A DNA stretch of 64,000 nt from contig DASSCU010000025.1 of assembly GCA_035697485.1 (NCBI GenBank), positions 1 to 64,000 on the forward strand, written 5' to 3'. Position numbers and translations under genes: made by a program. This document shows, in pieces, positions 28,400-35,941 of the stretch; the stretch's first letter is position 1; each line of letters begins with the position of its first letter. Below the pieces are notes generated by a model that had not been told where the DNA came from, did not search any database, and was given only the letters and a program-made list of their open reading frames with translations. The DNA is from Actinomycetota bacterium. GTDB taxonomy: Bacteria > Actinomycetota > UBA4738 > HRBIN12.

Positions 28400-28429
28400 G
28401 CACGATAGTTGCGCACGCAACTATCGTGC
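28400..28429. promoter_or_regulatory. Perfect 30-bp palindrome, likely MarR operator
   Basis: Two 14-bp arms (GCACGATAGTTGCG and its exact complement) surround a 2-bp centre (CA). The core TAGTTGCG-CA-CGCAACTA resembles known MarR sites. It covers the -35 region of the marR gene and lies just upstream of a TAGACT box at 28436-28441 that could drive the divergent peptidyl-prolyl isomerase gene. One repressor could therefore control both directions. Confidence 0.8.
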
Positions 28430-28455
28430 CGTCGGTAGACTGGAGGTTCTCCCTT

Positions 28456-28492
28456 CGAACCCCGAGTCCGAACCCCGAGTCCGAACCCTGAG
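28456..28492 (+). repeat. 13-bp tandem repeat, about 2.8 copies
   Basis: The unit CGAACCCCGAGTC is repeated twice exactly, then a third time with one change and truncated. It lies in the presumed 5' leader of the peptidyl-prolyl isomerase gene, between its TAGACT box and its ribosome site. Confidence 0.85.
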
Positions 28493-28506
28493 GAGGAGCC
28501 GCTCTC

Positions 28507-29016
28507 ATGTCCACCGCCACGTTCGTCACGAGCGAAGGCTCGTTCACCGTGCAGCTGATGCCCGAGCACGCGCCGGAGACGGTCGCGAACTTCGTGGGGC
28601 TCGCCACGGGCGCCAAGGGATGGACCGACCCTCGCGACGGAGAGACGAAGACCGACGCCCTGTATCCCGGCACGATCTTCCACCGGGTGATCGACGGCTT
28701 CATGATCCAGGGCGGCGACCCCACCGGCACCGGCATGGGCGGGCCCGGGTACACGTTCGGCGACGAGTGCCCGCCCGACGGACCGTCGTTCGACCGGCCA
28801 GGACTGCTCGCGATGGCCAACGCCGGACCCGGCACGAACGGATGCCAGTTCTTCCTGACCGTAGCGCCGACCGACTGGCTCACGGGCCGACACACGATCT
28901 TCGGCGAGGTCACCGAGGGATACGACGTGGTCGAGCGCATCTCGAAGGCCCCGACCGGCGCACAGGATCGTCCGACCGACGACATCGTGATCGAACGCAT
29001 CGACATCGCCGGGTGA
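28507..29016 (+). CDS. Cyclophilin-type peptidyl-prolyl isomerase
   Basis: Cytoplasmic cyclophilin of 169 aa that speeds cis-trans isomerisation of Xaa-Pro bonds. Signature residues are visible: the catalytic Arg in GTIFHRVIDGFMIQGGDPTG, the GMGGPGYTFGDE loop, and NGCQFFLTVAPTDWLTGRHT with the conserved Gln, Phe and Trp. There is no signal peptide and no extra domain. A GAGGAG site lies before the ATG. It is probably co-transcribed with the SGNH hydrolase 22 bp downstream, and may be under the palindrome at 28400-28429. Confidence 0.93.
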   Translation: MSTATFVTSEGSFTVQLMPEHAPETVANFVGLATGAKGWTDPRDGETKTDALYPGTIFHRVIDGFMIQGGDPTGTGMGGPGYTFGDECPPDGPSFDRPGLLAMANAGPGTNGCQFFLTVAPTDWLTGRHTIFGEVTEGYDVVERISKAPTGAQDRPTDDIVIERIDIAG

Positions 29017-29038
29017 CCCCGGCCGACCGATCACGCCC

Positions 29039-29671
29039 GTGACCGCGGTCTGCTGCTACGGCGACTCGAACACCTGGGGGCTCGAGGCCTCGACCGAGGA
29101 ACGCCTGCAGCGCTGGCGACGCTGGCCGGGGGTGATGCAACGCGAGCTCGGCGAGGACGTCCACGTGATCGAGGAAGGTTTGAGCGGCCGAACGACGGTC
29201 TTCGAAGACCCGTTCGAACCCGGGCGCAACGGCAGGACACACCTTCCGGTCGTGCTGAACTCACACGCCCCGCTCGACCTCGTGATCATCTGGCTCGGCA
29301 CGAACGACCTGTTCGTGCCGGGCGGGCTCACTGCCCAGGATGTGGCGCGGGGCGCGATCACGCTCGCAGAGTTGGTGCGCGCCAGCGACGCCGGCCCCGA
29401 CGAGGAGCCCCCCGAGGTGCTCGTGCTCATCTCGCCGCCGTTCGGGCCGCTGGGGGTCTGGGCATACGACTCCCCTCACGGGGAGCTCGAGTCGAGAGGC
29501 TTCGCCGACGCGTACCGAAGGCTCGCGGAGGAGGCGCAGGTGCCGCTGCTCGACCTGGCACCGTTCGCGGAGTCGAGCCCGATCGACGGCATCCACTTCG
29601 AGGCCGCCGACCACGAGGTGATCGGTCGCGCGGTGGCCGCTGCGGTCCGCGACCTGCTCGACCTGCACTGA
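29039..29671 (+). CDS. SGNH/GDSL-type hydrolase (arylesterase-like)
   Basis: Serine hydrolase of 210 aa. Block I is CCYGDSNTWGLEAST with the nucleophile Ser, block II is the Gly in EEGLSGRTT, block III is IIWLGTNDLF, and block V is SPIDGIHFEAADHE with the Asp-x-x-His pair. The sequence order and TWG motif fit the arylesterase/acyl-CoA thioesterase group. There is no signal peptide, so it acts in the cytoplasm. The substrate is unknown. GTG start, 22 bp after the isomerase gene. Confidence 0.88.
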   Translation: MTAVCCYGDSNTWGLEASTEERLQRWRRWPGVMQRELGEDVHVIEEGLSGRTTVFEDPFEPGRNGRTHLPVVLNSHAPLDLVIIWLGTNDLFVPGGLTAQDVARGAITLAELVRASDAGPDEEPPEVLVLISPPFGPLGVWAYDSPHGELESRGFADAYRRLAEEAQVPLLDLAPFAESSPIDGIHFEAADHEVIGRAVAAAVRDLLDLH

Positions 29672-29699
29672 GGGATCGACCGCCCACGGAGGGCCCGGC

Positions 29700-30943
29700 A
29701 TGCACGGAGACACACAGCTCATCGCGACGATCGCGATCAGCTTGGCGGCCGCGTTCGCCGGCGGACTGGTCGCGGCGAGGCTCGGCCTGCCCACGATCGT
29801 GGGCTACCTGCTCGCCGGAGTCGCGGTCGGCCCGTTCACGCCCGGGTTCGACGCCGACGCAGAACTCGCAACGCAGCTCGCCGAGATCGGCGTGATCCTG
29901 CTGATGTTCGGGGTCGGCATGCACTTCTCGGTCGACGACCTGCTGAGCGTCCGCGGGATCGCCGTCCCCGGCGCCCTCGGGCAGATCACCGTGGCGACCC
30001 TGCTGGGTATGGGCGTCGCGTGGGTCTGGGGATGGCCGCCCGGCGAGGGGTTCGTCTTCGGCTCGCGCTCTCCGTCGCCAGCACGGTCGTGCTGCTGCGG
30101 GCCCTGGAGGAGCGCGGAGGGGTCGCGACCGAGGAAGGCCGCGTCGCGGTCGGCTGGCTCCTGGTCGAGGACGTCGTGATGGTCGTCGCCCTCGTGGTGC
30201 TGCCGGGGCTCGCCGGTGCGCTCGGTGGGTCGGCCGAGGCCGGCAACGACGGCTCCCTCGTGCTCGACCTCGTGCTCACGCTCGCCAAGCTGATCGCCTT
30301 CATCGCGCTGATGCTGGTCGTGGGACGACGGGTCGTGCCCATCCTGCTCGGCTGGGCGGAGCGGCTCGGCGAACGACCTGTTCGTGCTCGCGGTGCTCGC
30401 GACCGCGCTCGGCTCGCATACGGAGCGGCGAAGATCTTCGGCGTCTCGGTAGCGCTGGGCGCCTTCCTCGCCGGCGTCGCGGTGAACGGGTCGGACCTCA
30501 GCCACCGCGCCGCTGAGCACGCGATCCCGCTGCAGGAGGCGTTCGCGGTGCTCTTCTTCGTCTCCGTCGGCATGCTGATCGACCCGGCGACCCTCGTCGA
30601 TCGGTGGCAGGCGATCGTGGTCGTGGCCCTCGTCGTGGTGATCGGCAAGGCCATAGCGGCGTTCGCGATCGTGGTCGTCGCGGGGCGTCCCGCGCGCACC
30701 GGCCTCACGGTGGCGGCGGGGCTGAGTCAGATCGGGGAGTTCTCGTTCATCCTCGCGGAGCTGGGCCGCTCACTCGGGCTGATGAGTCTGGAGGCCGAGT
30801 CGCTCGTGCTCGCCGGTGCGCTCGTCTCGATCACGCTGAACCCGCTGATGATGCGGACGATCGACCCAGTGGTGGCGAGGATCGAGCGTCGACCCGCGCT
30901 CGAGCGCCTCGCGCGCGGACGCCGACCCACGCCCATCGGCTGA
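29700..30943 (+). pseudogene. CPA2/KefB-like antiporter broken by three frameshifts
   Basis: Potassium or sodium/proton antiporter of about 414 codons. The N-terminal part (MHGDTQLIATIAISLAAAFA, GLPTIVGYLLAGVAVGPFTP, IGVILLMFGVGMHFSVDDLL) and the C-terminal part (AYGAAKIFGVSVALGAFLAG, GLSQIGEFSFILAELGRSLG) are in different frames. Conserved spelling breaks near 30061, where one base is missing between FVFG and LALSVAS. A second break lies near 30371, where one extra base precedes the frame reading NDLFVLAVLATALGS. A third lies near 30416, where one base is missing. Either the gene is decaying or the assembly has three indels here. It follows the hydrolase gene by 28 bp. Confidence 0.8.
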
Positions 30944-30961
30944 TCAAGCCCGGGTCGGCCC

Positions 30962-31483
30962 CTACGACGGGCGATCGAGCCGGTAGACGAGGTGGCCCCA
31001 GCCGGCCCTGATCGTGCCGCGCCACACGTCGAACCCCAGCTTCTCGGCGACGCGCCTCGAGGGCACGTTCTCGGGGCGGATCAACGAGATCAGGAACAGC
31101 TCGTCGAGCACGGCGAAGGCCGCATCGCGGCACGCGCGCCCGGCCTCGGTGGCGATGCCCTGGCGCTGTCGCGAGGCGAGCACGTGCCACCCGAGCTCGA
31201 CGTAGGGCTCGCCGTCAGCCTCCTGGACCGTCGGGCCGCAGTCGCCGATCACCTCGCCCGTCGAGCGGTCCTCGATCGCGAGCAGCCCGAAGCCGTCGTG
31301 TTCGTAGCGCTCGAGCTGGCGTTCGATCCACGCGCGGGCACCATCGCGATCGAACGGCGCGGGGTAGTACCGCATCGACTCGGCATCGCCCAGCACGGCG
31401 TGCAGTGCCTCGACGTCCGAGCGGTCGGCGCGGAAGGCGCGCAGGCGCAGTCGGTCGGTCTCGATCGGCGTGGAGATCAGCAA
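30962..31483 (-). CDS. GNAT acetyltransferase, RimJ/RimL type
   Basis: N-acetyltransferase of 173 aa. It begins ISTPIETDRLRLRAFR, typical of the Acetyltransf_3 group, and has the acetyl-CoA loop VLASRQRQGIATEAGRACRD and the NVPSRRVAEKLGF ending motif. The substrate could be a ribosomal protein, a small amine or an antibiotic. The TTG start at 31483 is supported by a TAGGCT box 9 nt upstream. It diverges from the serine-cycle operon. Confidence 0.85.
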   Translation of the reverse strand: MLISTPIETDRLRLRAFRADRSDVEALHAVLGDAESMRYYPAPFDRDGARAWIERQLERYEHDGFGLLAIEDRSTGEVIGDCGPTVQEADGEPYVELGWHVLASRQRQGIATEAGRACRDAAFAVLDELFLISLIRPENVPSRRVAEKLGFDVWRGTIRAGWGHLVYRLDRPS

Positions 31484-31492
31484 CGAGGTCGC

Positions 31493-31498
31493 AGCCTA
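31493..31498 (-). promoter_or_regulatory. -10 box TAGGCT, near-leaderless TTG start
   Basis: TAGGCT on the minus strand is followed by 9 nt and the TTG at 31483. Confidence 0.4.
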
Positions 31499-31549
31499 GC
31501 CGCGACGATCGCCGGCGGCGCGGGCTATCGGACCGCGACGCCGACACGG

Positions 31550-31555
31550 CATACT
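31550..31555 (+). promoter_or_regulatory. Putative -10 box CATACT of hprA-ppc operon
   Basis: GGCATACTGC lies 56 nt before the hprA start. An almost identical GCCATACTCG precedes the second serine-cycle operon at 35865. The hexamer is a good -10 match. No clear -35 is seen. Confidence 0.4.
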
Positions 31556-31611
31556 GCGAAGCTTCCCGCCGGACGCGTGGCCGGCGCGGCCGACGACACG
31601 GAGGAAAAGCG

Positions 31612-32598
31612 ATGACCGACCGACCGAACGTGCTGGTGACCCGTCCGATCATGGAGGCGCCCCGAGCCCGTCTGCAGGAACGATGCGACGTGACGGTGCA
31701 CGAGAACGAGTTCGGCATCCCTCGCGAGGAACTGCTGCAGGTGATCGCCGGACACGACGCGATCGTGACGATGCTGACCGAGAAGGTCGACGCGGAGTTC
31801 CTCGCGGCCGCCGGGCCGCAGTTGAAGATCGTGGCCAACCATGCGGTGGGATTCGACAACGTCGACGTGGCCGCGTGCACCGAGGCCGGCGTGCTCGCGA
31901 CGAACACGCCCGACGTGCTCACCGAGACCACGGCCGACACGGCGTTCGCGCTGCTGATGGCGGCCGCGCGCCGGGTCGGCGAGGGTGAGCGGTTCCTGCG
32001 GGCCGGCACCCCGTGGATCTGGGGACCGCTGATGATGCTCGGCCAGGACGTGCACCACAAGACCATCGGCATCGTCGGGTTCGGGCGTATCGGGCAGGCG
32101 GTCGCGCGCCGCGCGAAGGGCTTCGGCATGCGCGTCGTCTACAGCGACGCCGTGCCGCTGCCGGCCGAGGTCGAGGCCGAGACGGGTGCCGAACGGTTGG
32201 AGTTCACCGAGCTGCTCGGCCAAGCCGACTTCGTCTCGATCCACACCAACCTCACACCCGAGACGCGCCACCTGTTCGACGCCGAGGCGTTCCGGGCGAT
32301 GAAGCCCACCGCGGTCGTCGTGAACACCTCGCGAGGCCCCGTGATCGACGAGTCGGCGCTCGCCGACGCGCTCGGGTCCGGCGAGATCTTCGCGGCCGGG
32401 CTGGACGTTTTCGAGCGCGAGCCCGAGGTGGAACCGCGCCTACTGACGCTCGAGAACGTCGTCGTGATCCCGCATCTCGGCAGCGCGACGGTCGACACCC
32501 GCAACGCGATGGGCGACCTGGTCGTCGACAACGTGTTCGCGGCGATCGACGGCACGCGGCCGCCGACCTTGCTGAACCCCGACGCGTTCGGGGGATGA
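31612..32598 (+). CDS. hprA: Hydroxypyruvate reductase (D-2-hydroxyacid dehydrogenase)
   Basis: NAD(P)H-dependent enzyme of 328 aa, expected to reduce hydroxypyruvate to D-glycerate in the serine cycle. The Rossmann motif is GIVGFGRIGQAVARRAKGFG at about residue 155. The catalytic triad residues are visible: Arg in VVNTSRGPVIDE (about 240), Glu in GLDVFEREPEVEPRL, and His288 in VVIPHLGSATVDTR. The overall pattern matches the GyaR/HPR glyoxylate-hydroxypyruvate reductase branch. A GGAGGAAAAGCG ribosome site precedes the ATG. Its stop overlaps the ppc start (ATGA). Family membership is seen, while substrate choice is inferred from the neighbouring genes. Confidence 0.9.
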   Translation: MTDRPNVLVTRPIMEAPRARLQERCDVTVHENEFGIPREELLQVIAGHDAIVTMLTEKVDAEFLAAAGPQLKIVANHAVGFDNVDVAACTEAGVLATNTPDVLTETTADTAFALLMAAARRVGEGERFLRAGTPWIWGPLMMLGQDVHHKTIGIVGFGRIGQAVARRAKGFGMRVVYSDAVPLPAEVEAETGAERLEFTELLGQADFVSIHTNLTPETRHLFDAEAFRAMKPTAVVVNTSRGPVIDESALADALGSGEIFAAGLDVFEREPEVEPRLLTLENVVVIPHLGSATVDTRNAMGDLVVDNVFAAIDGTRPPTLLNPDAFGG

Positions 32599-35258
32599 CG
32601 TCGGTGCCCGCCCGGTCGGCCGCCGCCCGGGCCCGTGGCGGGGCCCGTCCGATGCCGCCCGAGCTGCGGCGCGACGTCAGGCTGCTCACGACGACGCTCG
32701 GGGACGCGATCGCCGAGAGCGGAGGGCCGGAGCTCCTCGGTGACGTCGAGGCGCTCCGTCGAGCCACGATCGCGTTGCGCGGCCGTGCGACCGAGGCCCG
32801 GCGACGACGCGTGGTCGAGCTCGTCGGGTCGCTCGACAGCTCGCGCGCGGAGCAGGTGATCAGGGCGTTCACCTGCTACTTCCAGCTCGTGAACCTGGCC
32901 GAGGAGCGGCATCGTATCCGGGACCTGCGGGCCCGCACACACGGCCAGCGTCCCGTCGAGGGGTCGATCGCGGCCCTCGGCGCGCGCACCTCGCCGGGAG
33001 CGTTCGGCGACCTGCGCATCCGACCCGTGCTGACCGCGCATCCGACCGAGGCGAAGCGCCGCGCCGTCGTGGAACACGTGTGGCGCGTCGGCGACCTGCT
33101 CGACCGCCTCGACGACTCGCGCCTCGGCGAGCCCGAGTCGACCGAAGCGATGCGCCGCCTGCGGGAGGAGATCGCCGGCCTGTGGCGGACCGACCCGGTG
33201 CGTCACCACCGACCCGAGCCGCTCGACGAGGTCCGCGCGATGCTCGCGCTGTTCGACCAGACGATCTTCACGACGCTTCCGCTCGTCTATCGCGAGGTCG
33301 ACCGCGCGCTCGACCCCGAGAGCAGCGGCTCACGGGCACCGTCGTTCCCGGCGTTCCTTCGGTGGGGCACGTGGGTCGGCGGCGACCGCGACGGGAACCC
33401 ATCGGTCACGGCCGAGACCACCGGGGCGGCGTCGGCGATCGCCACCGACCACGTGCTCCGCGGCCTGGAGGCCGCGACCCGTCGCATCGCGCGCACCCTG
33501 TCGGTGAGCGATCGCGACGTGCCGCCGTCGACGGCGCTGCGGCTCGCCCTCGTGCGCGACGAGCGCGCGCTCCCTGGTCCGGCCCGCGAACTCGCCCGCA
33601 AGCTTCCCGACGCCCCGCATCGGCGTTCGCTCGGGCTCGCCGCACACCGGCTCGCCGCCACCCGCGCGCGCGGGCGGGGAGCGTACGCCGACCCCGGCGA
33701 GTTCATCGCGGACCTCGACGTGCTGCAGCGGTCGCTCGACGCGGGCGGGGCGCCGGCGCTGGCGTGGGGCGAGCTGCAACACCTGCGGTGGCAGGCCGAG
33801 ACCTTCGGCTTCCACCTGGCCGAGATGGAGGTGCGTCAGCACGCCCAGGTGTTCGACGAGGCGCTGCGCGAGCTCGCGCCGCGGGCAGCCGGGAACGCGC
33901 GCTCGCTCGACCGGCTGGCCCGCGTGACGGAGCCGTCGCCCCGGGGGGCGAGGACCCCGGCCACCCGCGAGGTGTTGGCCACGTTCCGGGCGATCCGCGA
34001 CGTGCAGGATCGGCTCGGGCACGAGGCCTGCGAGCGGGTGATCGTGAGCTTCACGCGATCGGCGAGCGACCTCTCCGGCGTGTTCGCCCTCGCGCGCCTC
34101 GCGAACCCATCGCGGCCGGCCGAGGTGCAGCCCGTGCCCCTGCTCGAATCGAGGCACGAGCTTGCAACCGCCACGGACATCCTCGCCGCATGGGTCGCGC
34201 TCCCCGGCACCAGGCAGCTGCTGCGCCGGCGAGAGCGCGAGCTGCAGGTGATGGTCGGCTACTCCGATTCCGCGAAGGAAACCGGCGTGCTCGCCGCGAA
34301 CCTGGAGCTGTACCGCGCCCAACGAGCGATGGCGGCCTGGGCGCGCGCGAACGCCCTGCGGCTCACGATCTTCCACGGACGAGGTGGCGCGCTCGGGCGC
34401 GGTGGCGGGCCCGCGAGCCGCGCGATCCTCGGACAGCCACCCGGTTCGGTCGACGGAAGGTTCACCGTGACCGAGCAGGGTGAGATGGCGTTCGCGCGCT
34501 ACGGGGAGCCGGTGCTCGCCCGCCGGCACCTCGAGCAACTCACGTCGGCGGTGGTGCGCGCGAGCGCCGCGCCGTCCGGCCCCGATCCCGCCGACCGGTT
34601 CGAGCGGGAGATCGCGCTCATGGCGAACCGCTCGCGCGAGGCCTACGAGACCCTCGTGCGCGCCCCGGGGTTCGTGCGGTTCTTCCGGCGGGTCACCCCG
34701 ATCGCGCAGATCTCGACGCTGCCGATCGCCTCGCGGCCGGTGGCCCGCGGCATCGGCGAGGCGGACGAGCTCGACGACCTGCGCGCGATCCCGTGGGTGT
34801 TCGCGTGGGGACAGAGCCGCGTCAACCTGCCCGGCTGGTACGGCCTGGGGGCCGGCCTCGACGCCGTGACCGGCGAGCGGGGCGGGCTCGCGACGCTCCG
34901 CGCGATGTTCCGCGACTGGCCGTTCTTCACGGCGCTGATCGAGAACGCGGAGCTTTCGCTCGCCAAGGCCGACCCGGCGATCGCCGAGCTGTACCTCGCC
35001 CGTGGCGAGCGCGACGACCTGACCGCCGCCATCCGCGACGAGATGGCCCGCGCGACCGAGCTCGTGCTCGAGGTGGCGGGTCACCCAGAGCTGCTCGACT
35101 GCCGCCCTGAGCTGCAGCGGGCGGTGGAGCTGCGCAACCCCTACGTCGACGCGCTCTCGTTCCTGCAGCTGCGGTTCCTCGACGGACGGGGTCGGGCGGA
35201 ACGACTCGTGCAGGCCACCGTGAACGGGGTCGCGGCGGGGCTGCGCAACACGGGGTAG
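32595..35258 (+). CDS. ppc: Phosphoenolpyruvate carboxylase
   Basis: Cytoplasmic enzyme joining PEP and bicarbonate to give oxaloacetate, 887 aa, full family length. The catalytic motifs are intact: PVLTAHPTEAKRRAV with His149, MVGYSDSAKETGVLAANLEL at about 553-572, and FHGRGGALGRGGGP at about 592-605. The C-terminus ends in RNTG, as in functional PEPCs. It starts inside the hprA stop codon, so the two are translated together. In the serine cycle this is the CO2-fixing step, and such PEPCs are often insensitive to acetyl-CoA. Regulation cannot be judged from sequence. Confidence 0.95.
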   Translation: MTSVPARSAAARARGGARPMPPELRRDVRLLTTTLGDAIAESGGPELLGDVEALRRATIALRGRATEARRRRVVELVGSLDSSRAEQVIRAFTCYFQLVNLAEERHRIRDLRARTHGQRPVEGSIAALGARTSPGAFGDLRIRPVLTAHPTEAKRRAVVEHVWRVGDLLDRLDDSRLGEPESTEAMRRLREEIAGLWRTDPVRHHRPEPLDEVRAMLALFDQTIFTTLPLVYREVDRALDPESSGSRAPSFPAFLRWGTWVGGDRDGNPSVTAETTGAASAIATDHVLRGLEAATRRIARTLSVSDRDVPPSTALRLALVRDERALPGPARELARKLPDAPHRRSLGLAAHRLAATRARGRGAYADPGEFIADLDVLQRSLDAGGAPALAWGELQHLRWQAETFGFHLAEMEVRQHAQVFDEALRELAPRAAGNARSLDRLARVTEPSPRGARTPATREVLATFRAIRDVQDRLGHEACERVIVSFTRSASDLSGVFALARLANPSRPAEVQPVPLLESRHELATATDILAAWVALPGTRQLLRRRERELQVMVGYSDSAKETGVLAANLELYRAQRAMAAWARANALRLTIFHGRGGALGRGGGPASRAILGQPPGSVDGRFTVTEQGEMAFARYGEPVLARRHLEQLTSAVVRASAAPSGPDPADRFEREIALMANRSREAYETLVRAPGFVRFFRRVTPIAQISTLPIASRPVARGIGEADELDDLRAIPWVFAWGQSRVNLPGWYGLGAGLDAVTGERGGLATLRAMFRDWPFFTALIENAELSLAKADPAIAELYLARGERDDLTAAIRDEMARATELVLEVAGHPELLDCRPELQRAVELRNPYVDALSFLQLRFLDGRGRAERLVQATVNGVAAGLRNTG

Positions 35259-35261
35259 CCT
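35256..35261 (+). promoter_or_regulatory. -10 box TAGCCT built from the ppc stop codon
   Basis: The TAG stop of ppc forms the first three bases of TAGCCT. Seven nt later the ATG at 35269 follows. This gives a leaderless transcript for the DinB-like gene that starts exactly at the end of ppc. Confidence 0.5.
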
Positions 35262-35268
35262 GCGGCTG

Positions 35269-35805
35269 ATGGAACGGGAGCTCTTGATCCTCGAACCGAT
35301 CGCCGAGGCGCCCGAGGTGGGGCGCTGGCTGTCGGCGCTCGACGACGGCCGCCACGACACGATCCGCGAGCTCGACGACGTCACCGACGAGATGCTCGAC
35401 GAGCGGCCGGCGGGGGCGCCGAACAGCATCGGCACGCTGCTGTACCACATCGCCCTCATCGAGCTTGACTGGCTGCTCGTCGACCTGCTCATCGAGGCGT
35501 CGGGCGTGCCCTGGCCAGAGGACCTGGTGCCCTATGCCGACCGAGAGGGCGAGGGCACGCTCACCGTCGTGCGGGGCGAGACGCTCGCGACCCATCTGGA
35601 ACGCCTCGCCGCGGTCCGGGCGATCGTGCACGAGCACATCGAGCCGATGTCGGTCGAGGACTTCCACGCACCGCGCGCCGGCGAGTCCCTCGACGTGAGC
35701 CCGGCCTGGGTGATCCATCACCTGTTGCAGCACGAGGCGGAACACCGCGCCCACATCGCGTTGGTCCGCGACGCGCTGCTGGGGCGGCTCGGCGCGCCCA
35801 GCTGA
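35269..35805 (+). CDS. DinB/MDMPI-superfamily protein in serine-cycle region
   Basis: Four-helix-bundle protein of 178 aa. The three-His metal site is visible: His60 in TLLYHIALIELDWLL and the pair in WVIHHLLQHEAEHRAHIAL. The DinB superfamily includes mycothiol-, bacillithiol- and glutathione-dependent transferases and isomerases. In Actinomycetota, formaldehyde oxidation is mycothiol-dependent, so a thiol-linked C1 role is possible here, but this is speculation from position. It lies between the two serine-cycle operons, 10 bp after ppc, with its own predicted promoter. Confidence 0.75.
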   Translation: MERELLILEPIAEAPEVGRWLSALDDGRHDTIRELDDVTDEMLDERPAGAPNSIGTLLYHIALIELDWLLVDLLIEASGVPWPEDLVPYADREGEGTLTVVRGETLATHLERLAAVRAIVHEHIEPMSVEDFHAPRAGESLDVSPAWVIHHLLQHEAEHRAHIALVRDALLGRLGAPS

Positions 35806-35864
35806 CCGCGGGTCGCGAACCCGTGGCCAGGCGCGCCGACTACCGGACGGGATCGTCGCTGTGC

Positions 35865-35870
35865 CATACT
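35865..35870 (+). promoter_or_regulatory. Putative -10 box CATACT of sgaA-mcl-mtkAB operon
   Basis: GCCATACTCG lies 72 nt before the sgaA start, matching the box at 31550 upstream of hprA in sequence and in distance to the gene. Confidence 0.4.
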
Positions 35871-35880
35871 CGAGTCGTCT

Positions 35881-35896
35881 TTGAACCGTCGTTCAA
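35881..35896. promoter_or_regulatory. Inverted repeat TTGAAC-4-GTTCAA, possible operator
   Basis: A 6-bp inverted repeat with a 4-bp spacer (CGTC) begins 10 bp after the CATACT box, at or just after the expected transcription start. TTGAAC/GTTCAA half-sites are common in TetR-family operators. A repressor bound here would block the sgaA-mcl-mtkA-mtkB operon. No regulator gene is next to it. Confidence 0.45.
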
Positions 35897-35941
35897 GACG
35901 CGATACGGACCGCGGCTGCCCGCGGGAGGGAGGCTTCCACG

